From Psychromonas aquimarina ATCC BAA-1526 (GTDB lineage: Bacteria; Pseudomonadota; Gammaproteobacteria; Enterobacterales; Psychromonadaceae), in NCBI RefSeq assembly GCF_000428725.1, contig NZ_AUAM01000013.1, positions 1 to 64,000 of the forward strand: a DNA stretch of 64,000 nt. The letters run 5' to 3'. Positions within the stretch are counted from its first letter, which is position 1. Each line of letters begins with the position of its first letter. A program made the position numbers and the translations under genes. This document shows, piece after piece, positions 1 through 8,901 of the stretch. Under the pieces are notes generated by a model. The model was given only the letters and a program-made list of their open reading frames with translations. It was not told the DNA's origin and searched no databases.

Positions 1-219
1 ACCCGAGTTAGCTTTACATCAGCTATTTGCATTATAGATATGCAGATCCGCGGATATGCACTCTCAGGTAACGGCACAATTCCGAAAAAATTACAGCTTA
101 TGCGCGAAGATGTTAAGCATTTTATCTTGCCTAAAAAAAGAAAACACCGAACGTTTCCACGTTCAGTGCTTTATATACCATCAAGGTACCCGTTAAGATA
201 TAAGCCTAAAATTGCTTAA
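1..219 (+). CDS. C-terminal end of an IS4-like transposase (cut by window edge)
   Basis: An open frame runs from base 1 to a TAA at 217-219, giving 72 residues with no start codon needed; the gene begins outside the window. It starts with RVSFTSA, continues with a helix-like stretch, and ends in a very basic tail containing LPKKRKHRTFPRS. This matches my recollection of the C-terminus of IS4-family DDE transposases from marine gammaproteobacteria, whose tails read like LPPKRKxRSFPR. The catalytic DDE residues would lie upstream and cannot be checked. Bases just after the stop (TTAACCGAACGGCATTG) resemble what usually follows such transposases near the IS end. The family call is from memory of the tail motif only. 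Confidence 0.6.
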   Translation, partial: TRVSFTSAICIIDMQIRGYALSGNGTIPKKLQLMREDVKHFILPKKRKHRTFPRSVLYIPSRYPLRYKPKIA

Positions 220-250
220 CCGAACGGCATTGCTGCATTATTACAGGGCT
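1..250 (+). mobile_element. Right end of an IS4-like insertion sequence, boundary approximate
   Basis: This is the inferred tail of the element carrying the truncated transposase. The outer inverted repeat should lie between the transposase stop at 219 and the end of the neighbouring permease gene at 294. I cannot fix the exact end or the target duplication because the other end lies outside the window. The element lies directly downstream of the importer operon, so it probably did not break a gene on this side. Confidence 0.4.
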
Positions 251-293
251 GATTATTTATACCTTAGCGATAGTCTGTTATTAAACGCAGCTG

Positions 294-1238
294 TTAACCT
301 TTGTAGATTTTCGGGTTAAATACATCCCTTAACCAGTCGCCTAATAAGTTAATAACTAATACCAGTGTCACTAATACTACACCCGGGAAAACAGTTATCC
401 ACCAGGCACCGGAGAAGATATATTTAAAACCGATACTGATTAAAGCGCCTAAAGACGGCTGATCTACCGGCAGGCCTAAACCTAAGAATGACAGAGCAGC
501 TTCAGACATAATAGCATTAGCCACCTGCACCGTTGAAATTACTAAAATAGGCGACAGACAGTTTGGTAGAATATGGCGGAACATAATTCTGCCCGCTTTA
601 AATCCCATTACCTGCGCGGCTTCAACATACTCTTTCTGCTTTTCTGCAAGCACAGAAGCACGTACTGTTCGAGCATATTGAGGCCATTCTGCCACACCGA
701 TAATCACCACCAGCATGATCACCGCATATTGACTGAAGAACTCACTGCCGAAACTGGCTTTAAAAATCGCCGAGACAATAATCGCCACCATCATGGTGGA
801 AAAGGACAGCTGCACATCGGCAAAACGCATTAAGAAACTGTCAACGCGCCCTCCAAAGTAACCGGCAGACAAACCAATCACAATACCTAATATCAGCTGT
901 ACGCCGACAGCTAAAAAACCTATGGTCAGGGATAAACGTGAACCGTATAAAATGGTAGAAAGGATATCACGGCCCTGATCATCAGTGCCGAGCAGAAAGC
1001 GTTCGTCGCCCTCTTCCAGCCATGACGGCGGCAGCTCAGAGTCCATCAGATCGATACTGTTTAAATCGTAAGGATTTGTCGGCGAAATTAACGGCGCAAA
1101 CAGTGCTGCAGTAAAAAAAGCTAAAAACAGTGCAAAGCTGAGCATTGCGACTTTATCTTTCTTGAAATGATAAATCAGATCTGAATTTTTAAATCGTTCC
1201 CAGCGGGTCGGCACGTGTGAAGAAGTAATAGTATTCAT
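294..1238 (-). CDS. Peptide/glutathione-type ABC importer permease, DppC/GsiD-like
   Basis: A 314-residue inner-membrane permease of the oligopeptide importer class. Residues about 30-55 form the first membrane segment, followed by a periplasmic loop containing LLGTDDQGRD, a hallmark of the DppC/OppC/GsiD branch. The EAA-type loop that contacts the ATPase appears as EYVEAAQVMGF followed by HILPNCLSP. Several further hydrophobic segments follow. It is the last gene of a four-gene operon (ATPase, binding protein, permease, permease), the same order as E. coli gsiABCD. Its start lies 2 bases after the stop of the upstream permease, so translation is probably coupled. The substrate cannot be read from the sequence; dipeptides, oligopeptides or glutathione are all possible. 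Confidence 0.9.
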   Translation of the reverse strand: MNTITSSHVPTRWERFKNSDLIYHFKKDKVAMLSFALFLAFFTAALFAPLISPTNPYDLNSIDLMDSELPPSWLEEGDERFLLGTDDQGRDILSTILYGSRLSLTIGFLAVGVQLILGIVIGLSAGYFGGRVDSFLMRFADVQLSFSTMMVAIIVSAIFKASFGSEFFSQYAVIMLVVIIGVAEWPQYARTVRASVLAEKQKEYVEAAQVMGFKAGRIMFRHILPNCLSPILVISTVQVANAIMSEAALSFLGLGLPVDQPSLGALISIGFKYIFSGAWWITVFPGVVLVTLVLVINLLGDWLRDVFNPKIYKG

Positions 1239-1240
1239 GG

Positions 1241-2218
1241 TTATGCCCCTTTACCGGTAATATTTACAGTCGGGTTAACAACCCCGTACAACAAGTCAAC
1301 AATGGTATTGGTGACCACAAAAATCAGACCGACAAAAATAACATAAGCGGTAATTAAAGGTGTATCCACACGGTTAATCGCTTCTAAAAATAGAAAACCT
1401 GTGCCCGGCCACTGGAATACTGTTTCAGTTAAAATGGTATAAGCCACCATGGTGCCTATCTGTACACCACCCACGGTAAGAACCGGCAGCATAGTATTTT
1501 TAAGTGCATGCTGATAATAGATTTTGTTCATCGCTAAACCTTTAGCGGTGGCAAATTTTACATATTCAGAGCTTAATGCTTCGAGCATTTCCGAACGCAC
1601 TAATCGAATAAACAGAGGCAGCATAATAGAAGCCAGCGAAATACTCGGCAGAATCAGATGCAGCAGACCGTCTTTGGTCAGAAAGCCCGTTTCCCAGCCG
1701 AGAATATTAACTGTATCTCCGCGTCCATAGGAAGGCAGCCAGTTAAGTTCAATGGAGAAAACATACATCAGCATAATCGCAGTCAGAAAAACCGGAACAG
1801 AAATACCAAAGCTGCTGAGTGCCATTATCACTTTTGTCCAGGCGCTTTTAGGATGAATAGCGGAAAACACCCCTAACGGTATAGACACAAAAACAATAAT
1901 TAAGGCGGCCCCAAAAACCAGTTCCAGTGTTGCCTGCAGCTTATTAAGAATCACCTCGGCGGCAGGTTTTTTAAAGAAATAAGAAGTACCTAAATCCCCC
2001 TGAACAGCATTAGAGACAAAGCGTGTATATTTGGTCATATACGGATCATTAAGACCTAACTCGTCACGCAGAACTTGTCTTTCTTCTTCAGAAACAGACT
2101 GACCTACCAGCTCACGTAATGGGTCTCCGAGATTATCCTGAATGGCAAAGGCCACCAGGCTTATCACAAACATCACTATCAGAGCCTGAAACAGGCGCTT
2201 GACCAGAAACGTAAACAT
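1241..2218 (-). CDS. Peptide/glutathione-type ABC importer permease, DppB/GsiC-like
   Basis: A 325-residue permease paired with the DppC-like protein downstream. It begins with the typical FLVKRLFQALIVMFVIS membrane segment, then a long periplasmic part with LGLNDPYMTKY, and the EAA loop YVKFATAKGLA followed by HALKNTMLPV. The C-terminus ends in the NPTVN-type tail seen in DppB relatives. It is separated from the binding-protein gene by a 261-base spacer that holds two hairpins, so it is likely transcribed at a lower level than the binding protein. Length and motif order fit the family well. Substrate specificity is not visible. Confidence 0.9.
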   Translation of the reverse strand: MFTFLVKRLFQALIVMFVISLVAFAIQDNLGDPLRELVGQSVSEEERQVLRDELGLNDPYMTKYTRFVSNAVQGDLGTSYFFKKPAAEVILNKLQATLELVFGAALIIVFVSIPLGVFSAIHPKSAWTKVIMALSSFGISVPVFLTAIMLMYVFSIELNWLPSYGRGDTVNILGWETGFLTKDGLLHLILPSISLASIMLPLFIRLVRSEMLEALSSEYVKFATAKGLAMNKIYYQHALKNTMLPVLTVGGVQIGTMVAYTILTETVFQWPGTGFLFLEAINRVDTPLITAYVIFVGLIFVVTNTIVDLLYGVVNPTVNITGKGA

Positions 2219-2322
2219 TGATACTTCCCTATATTATTTGAAATGATTAAATCTGGAAAAAGCAGACTTAAAAATTGACGTTTAACCCGGCAGAAAAATG
2301 CTGATTAAAACGTTGTAGACCT

Positions 2323-2356
2323 GTTATAACAAACACTTATAAACCATTGTTATAAC
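2323..2356 (-). repeat. Inverted repeat between binding-protein and permease genes
   Basis: The 10-base arms GTTATAACAA (2323-2332) and TTGTTATAAC (2347-2356) are perfectly complementary with a 14-base loop. It lies directly downstream, in the operon direction, of the hairpin at 2361-2394. Both sit in an untranslated spacer inside the operon. An mRNA processing or stability element is the likely reading; each arm also contains the self-palindrome GTTATAAC, so a protein-binding site is possible. Confidence 0.5.
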
Positions 2357-2360
2357 TTAA

Positions 2361-2394
2361 AACCTCATACTGTAAAACTATACAGTCTGAGGTT
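2361..2394 (-). terminator. Intra-operon hairpin, probable attenuating terminator
   Basis: A 14-base stem with one mismatch (AACCTCATACTGTA against TACAGTCTGAGGTT) closes a 6-base loop, and on the minus strand it is followed by a short run of four T. It lies after the binding-protein gene and before the permeases. Such leaky terminators commonly keep the periplasmic binding protein in excess over the membrane subunits. Confidence 0.6.
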
Positions 2395-2479
2395 GTTTAA
2401 CATAAATTTTAAAGCCTTAGCGCAGGTAATTATAAAACATTAGCTGCGCCGGCCTTTATAACTGCTTTATTACAAACCG

Positions 2480-4030
2480 TTACTTAACAACCAGGTCGCC
2501 AAAGTACGGGAAGTTTTGTGCATTCACAATAGGTGTAATCTGCAGGTTAGATTTTGAACCCCAGGCAAGGTTCTGCCAGTGCAGCGGCACAAATGCGGCT
2601 TCTTTATAAAGTATCTGCTCTACTTTCTGCAGTGAAGCCGAGCGTTTAGCAATGTCGGTTTCTGAATTTGCCTCATTAACTAACTTGTCAACTTCAGGGT
2701 TTGCATAATAACCACAGTTGTATGCACCTTTACCTGTCTCTTTATTACGCGTCATGGTTAGGAATTCAGAGAAGTTTGCAGAATCTTCTGTATCTGAATG
2801 CCAGCCGATCATCATCATATCTGCAGCACAAACGTCAAATTCAGGCCAGTACTGCGCTTTAGGTAAAGTTTTCAGATCCACTTTAATGCCTATTTTAGAC
2901 AGCATTGCAGAAGCCGCCTGAGCAATCTTGGCATCATTAACATAACGGTTATTCGGCGCCATCATAGAAAGTTTAAAGCCTTTCTCGTAACCTGCTTCTT
3001 TCATCAGCTGCTTAGCTTTTTTCAGATCATAACGCGGCACTAATGCTTCATCGTAACCAGAATAACCTGCAGGGCCCTGCTGCCCGGCAGTTGTTGCAAA
3101 ACCTTTCATGATTTTCTTAACAATACCTTTATTGTTAATCGCATGAACGATTGCCTGACGTACGCGTACATCTTTAAGGGCAGGATTACTGTTCTGATTC
3201 ATCTGGAAAGTAATAATGCGAGTACCAGAAAGGGTTGTTAACTCGATATCTTTCGTTGTTTTAACACGTTTCTGATCATTCGGTGCAACCGGATGAATCA
3301 TATCTACATCACCGGAAAGCAGTGCGGCAACTCGAGTGGCATTCTCTTTAATCGGCACTAATGTTAGTTTATCAACATTACCCGGAGATTTAGTGTCCCA
3401 GTAATCGTCAAAACGCTCAAAGACAACTTTAATGCCCTGCTCGCGAGAAGTGACAATAAACGGACCTGTACCTGAAACATTGGTTGATGCAAAAGAATTA
3501 CCGTGTTTTACAATAGCCGCTTTATCTTTGCCGTCAATTTGTCCGCCGTAGAACTTGCTGTCCATCGGAAAAATATACGTAGCTGTCTGCAGCACCAGAG
3601 GATAGGGTTCTGTTGATTTAATTTCTACCGTGTAGTCATCAACTTTAACCATTTTTTCATACGGGGCAAAAATAGCTTTAAAATCACCGGATACTTTCAG
3701 GCGGTTAAATGTCCAGACAACATCATCGGCTGTCATAGTATTACCAGAATGGAATTTAACCCCCTTGCGCAGATTAAAACGGAAAGTTGTATCATCGATT
3801 CTCTGCCATTTTTCAGCTAAACGCGCTTCAAAATCGAACTCTTTAGTCAAACGAACCAGCGGATCAAAAAGCATATGCGACATCTGCATAGTGCCTTCAG
3901 AAAGCTGCTCGTGCGGGTCAAGCGATACCGGATCGGCATCATAGGCAACAGTAATATCCGCGGCACTTGACGTAAAACTTAGACCTGCAGCCAGTAATGC
4001 TGCTGCTAGTTTGGTTTTGTAGAATTTCAT
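2480..4030 (-). CDS. Periplasmic binding protein of a peptide-type ABC importer (family 5)
   Basis: A 516-residue secreted binding protein. Residues 1-23 are a clear signal peptide ending SSAADI. The mature part shows the family-5 signatures: PVSLDPHEQ near the N-terminus, FRFNLRKGVKFHSG, TADDVVWTFNRL, and GTGPFIV. These are shared by DppA, OppA, GsiB and relatives. It sits between the fused ATPase gene and the two permease genes, as in gsiABCD. The closest named specificity cannot be decided from sequence; peptide, haem or glutathione carriers all share this fold. It has a normal length and no visible defects. Confidence 0.9.
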   Translation of the reverse strand: MKFYKTKLAAALLAAGLSFTSSAADITVAYDADPVSLDPHEQLSEGTMQMSHMLFDPLVRLTKEFDFEARLAEKWQRIDDTTFRFNLRKGVKFHSGNTMTADDVVWTFNRLKVSGDFKAIFAPYEKMVKVDDYTVEIKSTEPYPLVLQTATYIFPMDSKFYGGQIDGKDKAAIVKHGNSFASTNVSGTGPFIVTSREQGIKVVFERFDDYWDTKSPGNVDKLTLVPIKENATRVAALLSGDVDMIHPVAPNDQKRVKTTKDIELTTLSGTRIITFQMNQNSNPALKDVRVRQAIVHAINNKGIVKKIMKGFATTAGQQGPAGYSGYDEALVPRYDLKKAKQLMKEAGYEKGFKLSMMAPNNRYVNDAKIAQAASAMLSKIGIKVDLKTLPKAQYWPEFDVCAADMMMIGWHSDTEDSANFSEFLTMTRNKETGKGAYNCGYYANPEVDKLVNEANSETDIAKRSASLQKVEQILYKEAAFVPLHWQNLAWGSKSNLQITPIVNAQNFPYFGDLVVK

Positions 4031-4126
4031 TTAATAGCTCCTTTAACGGGAAATTTCCCTTTCCATTTTTAGTTGTTATTAGCAGGTGGTCACGGCTTTA
4101 GCTAAACTCGCCTAAAGCCGTGCACT

Positions 4127-5842
4127 TTATGCTGATTCTAAATCGTTTCTTAAGCCTTTAAATTCAGGCATTAAAGATACAAGATGTTTACTGTATTCAT
4201 GCTGTGGATTAGTAAACAACTGTTCTGTCGGTGATATTTCCAGTAACTGTCCTTGTTTCATTACACCGATACGGTCACATACCTGACGGATAACCGGCAG
4301 ATCATGGCTGATAAACAGCATAGTCAGATTTAATTCATCCTGCAGATCCTTAAGCAGGTTCAGGATCTGCGCCTGTACGGATACATCCAGTGCGGATGTC
4401 GGTTCATCACAGATAAGTAGTCGCGGACGTGTTGCTAAAGCACGCGCGATAGAGATCCGCTGACGCTGACCTCCCGAAAATTCATGGGGATATTTCACGC
4501 CGGCCATACGCCCAAGACCAACATGATCCAGCAGATCATGTACGATCTGGCGAATTTGCGCTTCTGATTCTGCTAACTTATGAAAACGAATCGGTTCAGC
4601 AATGATGTCGAATATTTTCATACGCGGATTCATTGAAGTATAAGGATTCTGGAAGACCATCTGCATCTGTCTGCGCATCGGACGGCGTTCTTTCTCCGAC
4701 TTCAATGCGGTTAAATCAACACCTTCAAAAGTAACCTTACCCTCATCAGGCGGATATAAACCGGCAATAACCCGGGCAATAGTTGATTTACCGGATCCGG
4801 ACTCACCTACCAGACCAAAAGTTTCACCTTCCTGAATCTGGAAACTGACATTATTTGATGCCTGCACAAACTCCCGGCGGCTTTCAAAAAAAGAGTCTTT
4901 AGTAATAAATCGTAAACTGACATTTTCAACATTCAGCAGAGGCCCGGTGTAGATCCGCTGATCTTCACTCTGTCCCAGCCAGTGCGTTTTAATATCCAGC
5001 TGCTCCATTTCATGCGCTTCTTCGATATAACTTACCAGCGGGAAACGATCCAGTTTAATATCTGAACGGGGAACCGCAGAAATCAGGCTGCGCGTATAGT
5101 CATGCTCCGGAGTGCCGAGCACCTGCTGCGTTGCACCGAATTCAACTAGATCACCGCGGTACATAACCGCAACTTTATCGGTAACATTTGAAACTACGCC
5201 CATATCATGGGTTACTAACATGCAGCCGACATTTTTCTTAATACATAAATCGCGGATAAGCTTGAGGATCTGATCCTGAATCGATACATCCAGTGCAGTA
5301 GTTGGTTCATCGGCAATAATTAAGTCCGGCTCACCTGAAAGTGCAATGGCAATTACCACACGCTGTCTCATTCCCCCGGAGAACTGATGAGGGTACTGCT
5401 TAATACGCAGATGAGGCTCAGGGATACCGACCTGCTCCATTAATGTTAACGCTCTGGACAGCGCTTCTTCTGGAGTAACATCAAGGTTGGCAAGTATTGT
5501 TTCGGTTAACTGACGTTCAATGGTGAACAGCGGGTTGAGTGATGTCATCGGATCCTGGAAAATAAACCCGATTTTGGAGCCGCGTACTTTACGCATCTCC
5601 TGCGGGGATAAACCGGATACTTTTTCACCTTCAAGAAAGACCTCTCCGCTGGCAATAACACCAGGAGGGCTTAAAAGGTCAATAATAGCATTACCCACAG
5701 TGGATTTACCGGCACCTGACTCTCCGACAACACCGACAATTTCTCCCCTTTCAATGGTGAAAGAGAGTGACTTAACGGCCGCATGAACTCCATGGCGAGA
5801 AGGATATTCAATGCGAAGATTTTTTACTTCTAATAGAGACAT
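4127..5842 (-). CDS. Fused double ATPase of a peptide/glutathione-type ABC importer, GsiA-like
   Basis: A 571-residue cytoplasmic protein containing two complete ABC ATPase halves. The first half (about residues 1-265) has Walker A GESGAGKST, signature FSGGMRQRV and Walker B LIIADEP. The second half (about 300-560) has Walker A GESGSGKST, signature FSGGQRQRI and LLICDEP. Both sites look competent for ATP hydrolysis. In E. coli the peptide importers use separate DppD and DppF proteins, while GsiA is a fusion like this one. It is the first gene of the operon. The start ATG has an upstream AGGA. Confidence 0.92.
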   Translation of the reverse strand: MSLLEVKNLRIEYPSRHGVHAAVKSLSFTIERGEIVGVVGESGAGKSTVGNAIIDLLSPPGVIASGEVFLEGEKVSGLSPQEMRKVRGSKIGFIFQDPMTSLNPLFTIERQLTETILANLDVTPEEALSRALTLMEQVGIPEPHLRIKQYPHQFSGGMRQRVVIAIALSGEPDLIIADEPTTALDVSIQDQILKLIRDLCIKKNVGCMLVTHDMGVVSNVTDKVAVMYRGDLVEFGATQQVLGTPEHDYTRSLISAVPRSDIKLDRFPLVSYIEEAHEMEQLDIKTHWLGQSEDQRIYTGPLLNVENVSLRFITKDSFFESRREFVQASNNVSFQIQEGETFGLVGESGSGKSTIARVIAGLYPPDEGKVTFEGVDLTALKSEKERRPMRRQMQMVFQNPYTSMNPRMKIFDIIAEPIRFHKLAESEAQIRQIVHDLLDHVGLGRMAGVKYPHEFSGGQRQRISIARALATRPRLLICDEPTSALDVSVQAQILNLLKDLQDELNLTMLFISHDLPVIRQVCDRIGVMKQGQLLEISPTEQLFTNPQHEYSKHLVSLMPEFKGLRNDLESA

Positions 5843-6272
5843 TACCTGATTCCTGGTAACTAAACGGTTTCCCGTGCAGTTAATAAATTGATTCCGTTCA
5901 TTATCAGTATTATCTGCATGATTAAAAAACCGGCAGATCTACCTATAACAAAAGTGCAAAAAAGCAGCAAAAGTACAAAATAGCATCACTTTATGCTAGA
6001 GAATAAATTGATCCAGCACAATATTGCACCTGCAATTATGACTATGGCTTCAAATTAATAGCAGATATTTAGCAAAAAATAATACTGTGCAGAGAGTGAA
6101 TTCAGCTTTAAAGCAAAGATAAAAAGTACCTGAATAGTTAACATAACATCAAGCTAAATATTTAAAATACAATCAGATAAGGATGTGGAGTAGGAATTTA
6201 CTATAACAAGAGGAAGCTCAAAACAGTGCTGCCCGGAATATACCAGGCAGCGGCTTTACGGGGTGTTTTTGA
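5843..6272. other. 430-base gene-free spacer, importer promoter region
   Basis: No convincing gene is present. The stretch is strongly A/T-rich with several spaced A runs near 5945-5985, which may be curved DNA. It must hold the minus-strand promoter of the importer operon, since the next gene on the right, ubiT, reads the same way and ends at 6273. A weak hairpin (GCTGCC at 6228-6233 against GGCAGC at 6246-6251) lies just after ubiT but has no good T run. I saw no clear operator. Confidence 0.5.
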
Positions 6273-6797
6273 TTAAGCGACAGCTGCTTTGTGCACAGGT
6301 TCACGCAGCCCCTGCTGAATGAAATTAGAGAAGTGATTCAGCGCTTTTTGTGCCAGCGGCGGTAAATTATCAAAATCGATATTATCAAGCAGATTTTTAA
6401 TCTCTAAGCCGAGCTCGGTATCCCCTTGAATGGATAAACGGCGCTGGAAAAACAGCGTATCAGGATCTTCTTTTCTTCCGGCAATAAGAATAAGTTCATT
6501 AACCGCACCGGAAAATACCACGTCTTCCTGGGCACATTTCTCTTCGATAATTAACTTATCCTCAGCAAAGCTTAAATACCAGGTCAGTTTCAGATCTGTT
6601 ACTTCTACTTTTAACCACTTTTCTTGTAAAAACTCTAAATCGCCGTCTTCGATGGCTTCAGCAAAAACGTTATCTAATAATTCCGACAGTAGTTTTTTTT
6701 GTACAAAAAAAGGCAGCAGTGCGCTCGGCAGAGCAAGCACTTTAGGGGCATTAATAACAAGGTTATGATGAATATTGGCAAGCACAGATTTGAACAT
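6273..6797 (-). CDS. ubiT: UbiT, SCP2-domain factor for oxygen-independent ubiquinone synthesis
   Basis: A 174-residue protein of the SCP2 (sterol carrier protein 2) lipid-binding fold, corresponding to E. coli YhbT/UbiT. In E. coli UbiT binds the hydrophobic quinone precursors and is required to make ubiquinone without oxygen, together with UbiU and UbiV. The body of the domain runs from about residue 45 to 145, with the typical TWYLSFAEDKLII strand pair. It is divergent from ubiU and ubiV, as in E. coli, which strongly supports the identity. The start ATG is preceded by GGGAAAA. The shared 170-base promoter region has an FNR-like site, fitting anaerobic control. Confidence 0.88.
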   Translation of the reverse strand: MFKSVLANIHHNLVINAPKVLALPSALLPFFVQKKLLSELLDNVFAEAIEDGDLEFLQEKWLKVEVTDLKLTWYLSFAEDKLIIEEKCAQEDVVFSGAVNELILIAGRKEDPDTLFFQRRLSIQGDTELGLEIKNLLDNIDFDNLPPLAQKALNHFSNFIQQGLREPVHKAAVA

Positions 6798-6853
6798 GGA
6801 TTTTCCCGATTAATGATAACGGCTGGATTATAAATGTTAAGTTCAGATTTATA

Positions 6854-6867
6854 TTAGTCTAAATCAA
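6854..6867. promoter_or_regulatory. Candidate FNR box between ubiT and ubiU
   Basis: The sequence TTAGTCTAAATCAA has one perfect FNR half-site (ATCAA) and one with two mismatches to TTGAT, with correct 4-base spacing. Its centre is 63 bases from the ubiT start and 110 from the ubiU start. In E. coli, ubiT and ubiUV are known to be under oxygen-responsive FNR control, so the location is sensible. The match is imperfect, so this stays tentative. Confidence 0.35.
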
Positions 6868-6970
6868 TATTTTTTCTTAATGTTAAATTTTCTCTGCATT
6901 CCTGCCCTATATCAATAAAACAATCTGATATTTTTTTACAATTATGCAACTTTGTATAGTTAGGATATTT

Positions 6971-7966
6971 ATGGAACTTCTCTGCCCTGCCGGCAGCTTG
7001 CCTGCTTTAAAAACCGCCATTGATTGTGGCGCCGATGCCGTTTATGTCGGTCTGAAAGATGATACTAACGCCCGCCATTTTGCCGGTTTAAATTTTAATG
7101 ATAAAAAACTCGCCAAAGGCGCACAATATGTGCGTGATAATAACAAACATCTACATGTCGCCATTAATACCTTTGCCCACCCGGGCGGCGAAAAGCGCTG
7201 GCAGAATGCCGTTGATAAATGTGTCGATTTAGGCGCCAATGCTGCTATTATTGCCGATATTGCCACACTCGATTATGCGGCTAATAAATACCCGGAGCTG
7301 GAACTGCACCTTTCAGTACAGGCTTCGGCAACCAATACTGCGGCCATCGATTTTTATAAACAGAATTTTAATGTGAAACGCGTGGTGCTGCCGCGTGTTC
7401 TATCGATTCAGCAGGTAAAGCAGCTTTCCAGAAATACCGATATGGACCTGGAAGTGTTTGCCTTCGGCAGTTTATGTATTATGGCGGAAGGCCGCTGTTA
7501 TCTGTCATCCTATTTCACTGGTGAATCACCAAATACTGTCGGCGCCTGCTCTCCGGCAAAGTTTGTCCGTTACCAGGAAACCAACAACGGCCTGGAATCG
7601 CGTCTTAATGATATTCTGATTGATCGTTATCAAGATGATGAAAAAGCCGGTTATCCAACCCTGTGTAAAGGTAAATTCAATGTTGATAATAATCTTTATC
7701 ACGCACTGGAAGAGCCGACCAGTTTAAATACACTGTCTATGGTGTCGGAATTAATGAAAGCCGGCATCTGTTCGGTCAAAATTGAAGGCCGCCAGCGCAG
7801 CACGGCATATGTGGAGCAGATAACCCGTGTATGGCGTGAAGCCATTGACAGCTATAAAGCTAATCCACAAGCTTATCAGGTAAAAGAGCAGTGGAATGCG
7901 GTTCTTGCAAACGTATCAGAAGGCAGCCAGACAACACTTGGCGCATATCATCGTGACTGGCAGTAA
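6971..7966 (+). CDS. ubiU: UbiU, U32-family protein for oxygen-independent ubiquinone hydroxylation
   Basis: A 331-residue peptidase-U32-family protein matching E. coli YhbU/UbiU. UbiU and UbiV form a heterodimer that hydroxylates ubiquinone precursors without oxygen, each carrying a 4Fe-4S cluster. I chose the ATG at 6971, which follows AGGATATTT and gives the family start MELLCPAG; an in-frame ATG at 6944 would add nine residues not seen in relatives. With this start the cysteines fall at C169, C176, C193 and C232, the same positions as the E. coli cluster ligands. The gene lies 15 bases before ubiV and is divergent from ubiT. Confidence 0.93.
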   Translation: MELLCPAGSLPALKTAIDCGADAVYVGLKDDTNARHFAGLNFNDKKLAKGAQYVRDNNKHLHVAINTFAHPGGEKRWQNAVDKCVDLGANAAIIADIATLDYAANKYPELELHLSVQASATNTAAIDFYKQNFNVKRVVLPRVLSIQQVKQLSRNTDMDLEVFAFGSLCIMAEGRCYLSSYFTGESPNTVGACSPAKFVRYQETNNGLESRLNDILIDRYQDDEKAGYPTLCKGKFNVDNNLYHALEEPTSLNTLSMVSELMKAGICSVKIEGRQRSTAYVEQITRVWREAIDSYKANPQAYQVKEQWNAVLANVSEGSQTTLGAYHRDWQ

Positions 7967-7981
7967 ATTTAAGGAAACAGC

Positions 7982-8860
7982 GTGAAATTATCATTAGGCC
8001 CTCTTCTCTATTACTGGCCGAAACAAACCGTAGAAGATTTTTACCAGCAGGCTTTAAAAAGCGAAGCTGATGTTATCTATTTAGGCGAAACCGTCTGCAG
8101 TAAACGTCGCGAATTAAAAACCCGTGACTGGATTGAACTGGCGAAAGCACTGGACGATCAGGGAAAAGAGATTGTTCTTTCCAGTATGGCGCTGTTAGAA
8201 GCGCCTTCGGAAGTTAAAATATTACGCCAGCTGTGCGAAAACGGCAGCTTAAAAGTTGAAGCTAACGATGTGGGTGCTGTGCAGTTACTCTCTGAAAGCA
8301 AGGTTCCTTTTGTCTGCGGCCCGGCTATTAACTGTTATAACGCCAGTGTTCTAAAACTGTTTGTTAATAAAGGCATGCAGCGCTGGGTAATGCCCGTTGA
8401 ACTGTCCCGCGACTGGTTAGTTAAAACAATGACAGACTGTGAAGACTTAGGTATTCGCGAGCAGTTTGAAGTTGAAGTTTTTTCTCATGGTTTTATGCCG
8501 CTTGCCTATTCAGCACGCTGCTTCACTGCCCGCTCTGAAAACAAAGCCAAAGACGACTGCGAGCTGTGCTGTATAAAATACCCGACCGGACGTCCGACAA
8601 CCACACAGGAAGATCAGCAGGTGTTTGTATTAAACGGTATTCAGACACAATCTGGTTACTGTTATAACCTGATTAATGATCTGCCGTCGATGGAAGGACT
8701 GGTAGATGTGGTGCGTGTCAGTCCTTCCGGCAGCGAAAGCTTCGAAGTGTTAAGTGATTACCGCGGCGCATTAAAAGGCTTAGACAAACCGGTTATTCTT
8801 GGCAGCAAAGAGTGTAACGGATTCTGGCATCAGATTTCCGGGCTGCAGACGCAGATGTAA
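7982..8860 (+). CDS. ubiV: UbiV, U32-family partner of UbiU
   Basis: A 292-residue U32-family protein matching E. coli YhbV/UbiV, the second half of the UbiUV complex for anaerobic ubiquinone synthesis. The start is GTG at 7982, preceded by a good AAGGA. Cysteines at C39, C180, C193 and C197 coincide with the four cluster ligands known in the E. coli protein; there is also C196 next to the last one. It follows ubiU by 15 bases and probably shares its transcript. Downstream lies a convergent EAL gene. Confidence 0.93.
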   Translation: MKLSLGPLLYYWPKQTVEDFYQQALKSEADVIYLGETVCSKRRELKTRDWIELAKALDDQGKEIVLSSMALLEAPSEVKILRQLCENGSLKVEANDVGAVQLLSESKVPFVCGPAINCYNASVLKLFVNKGMQRWVMPVELSRDWLVKTMTDCEDLGIREQFEVEVFSHGFMPLAYSARCFTARSENKAKDDCELCCIKYPTGRPTTTQEDQQVFVLNGIQTQSGYCYNLINDLPSMEGLVDVVRVSPSGSESFEVLSDYRGALKGLDKPVILGSKECNGFWHQISGLQTQM

Positions 8861-8869
8861 ATACTGATT

Positions 8870-8901
8870 TAAGCAGGTACGGCATTTACTGTACCTGTTT
8901 A
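8870..8901. terminator. Hairpin between convergent ubiV and EAL gene
   Basis: TAAGCAGGTAC (8870-8880) pairs with GTACCTGTTTA (8891-8901) through 11 bases including one G-T pair, with a 10-base loop. The structure overlaps the last codons of the EAL gene at 8886. It is placed where a bidirectional terminator would be expected, but the T runs are short. Confidence 0.4.

Noticed and set aside
133-168. Hairpin with a minus-strand T run downstream of the importer operon
   Set aside because: It lies inside the coding end of the transposase, where the A run encodes lysines, so I do not list it as a dedicated terminator; it may still act as one.
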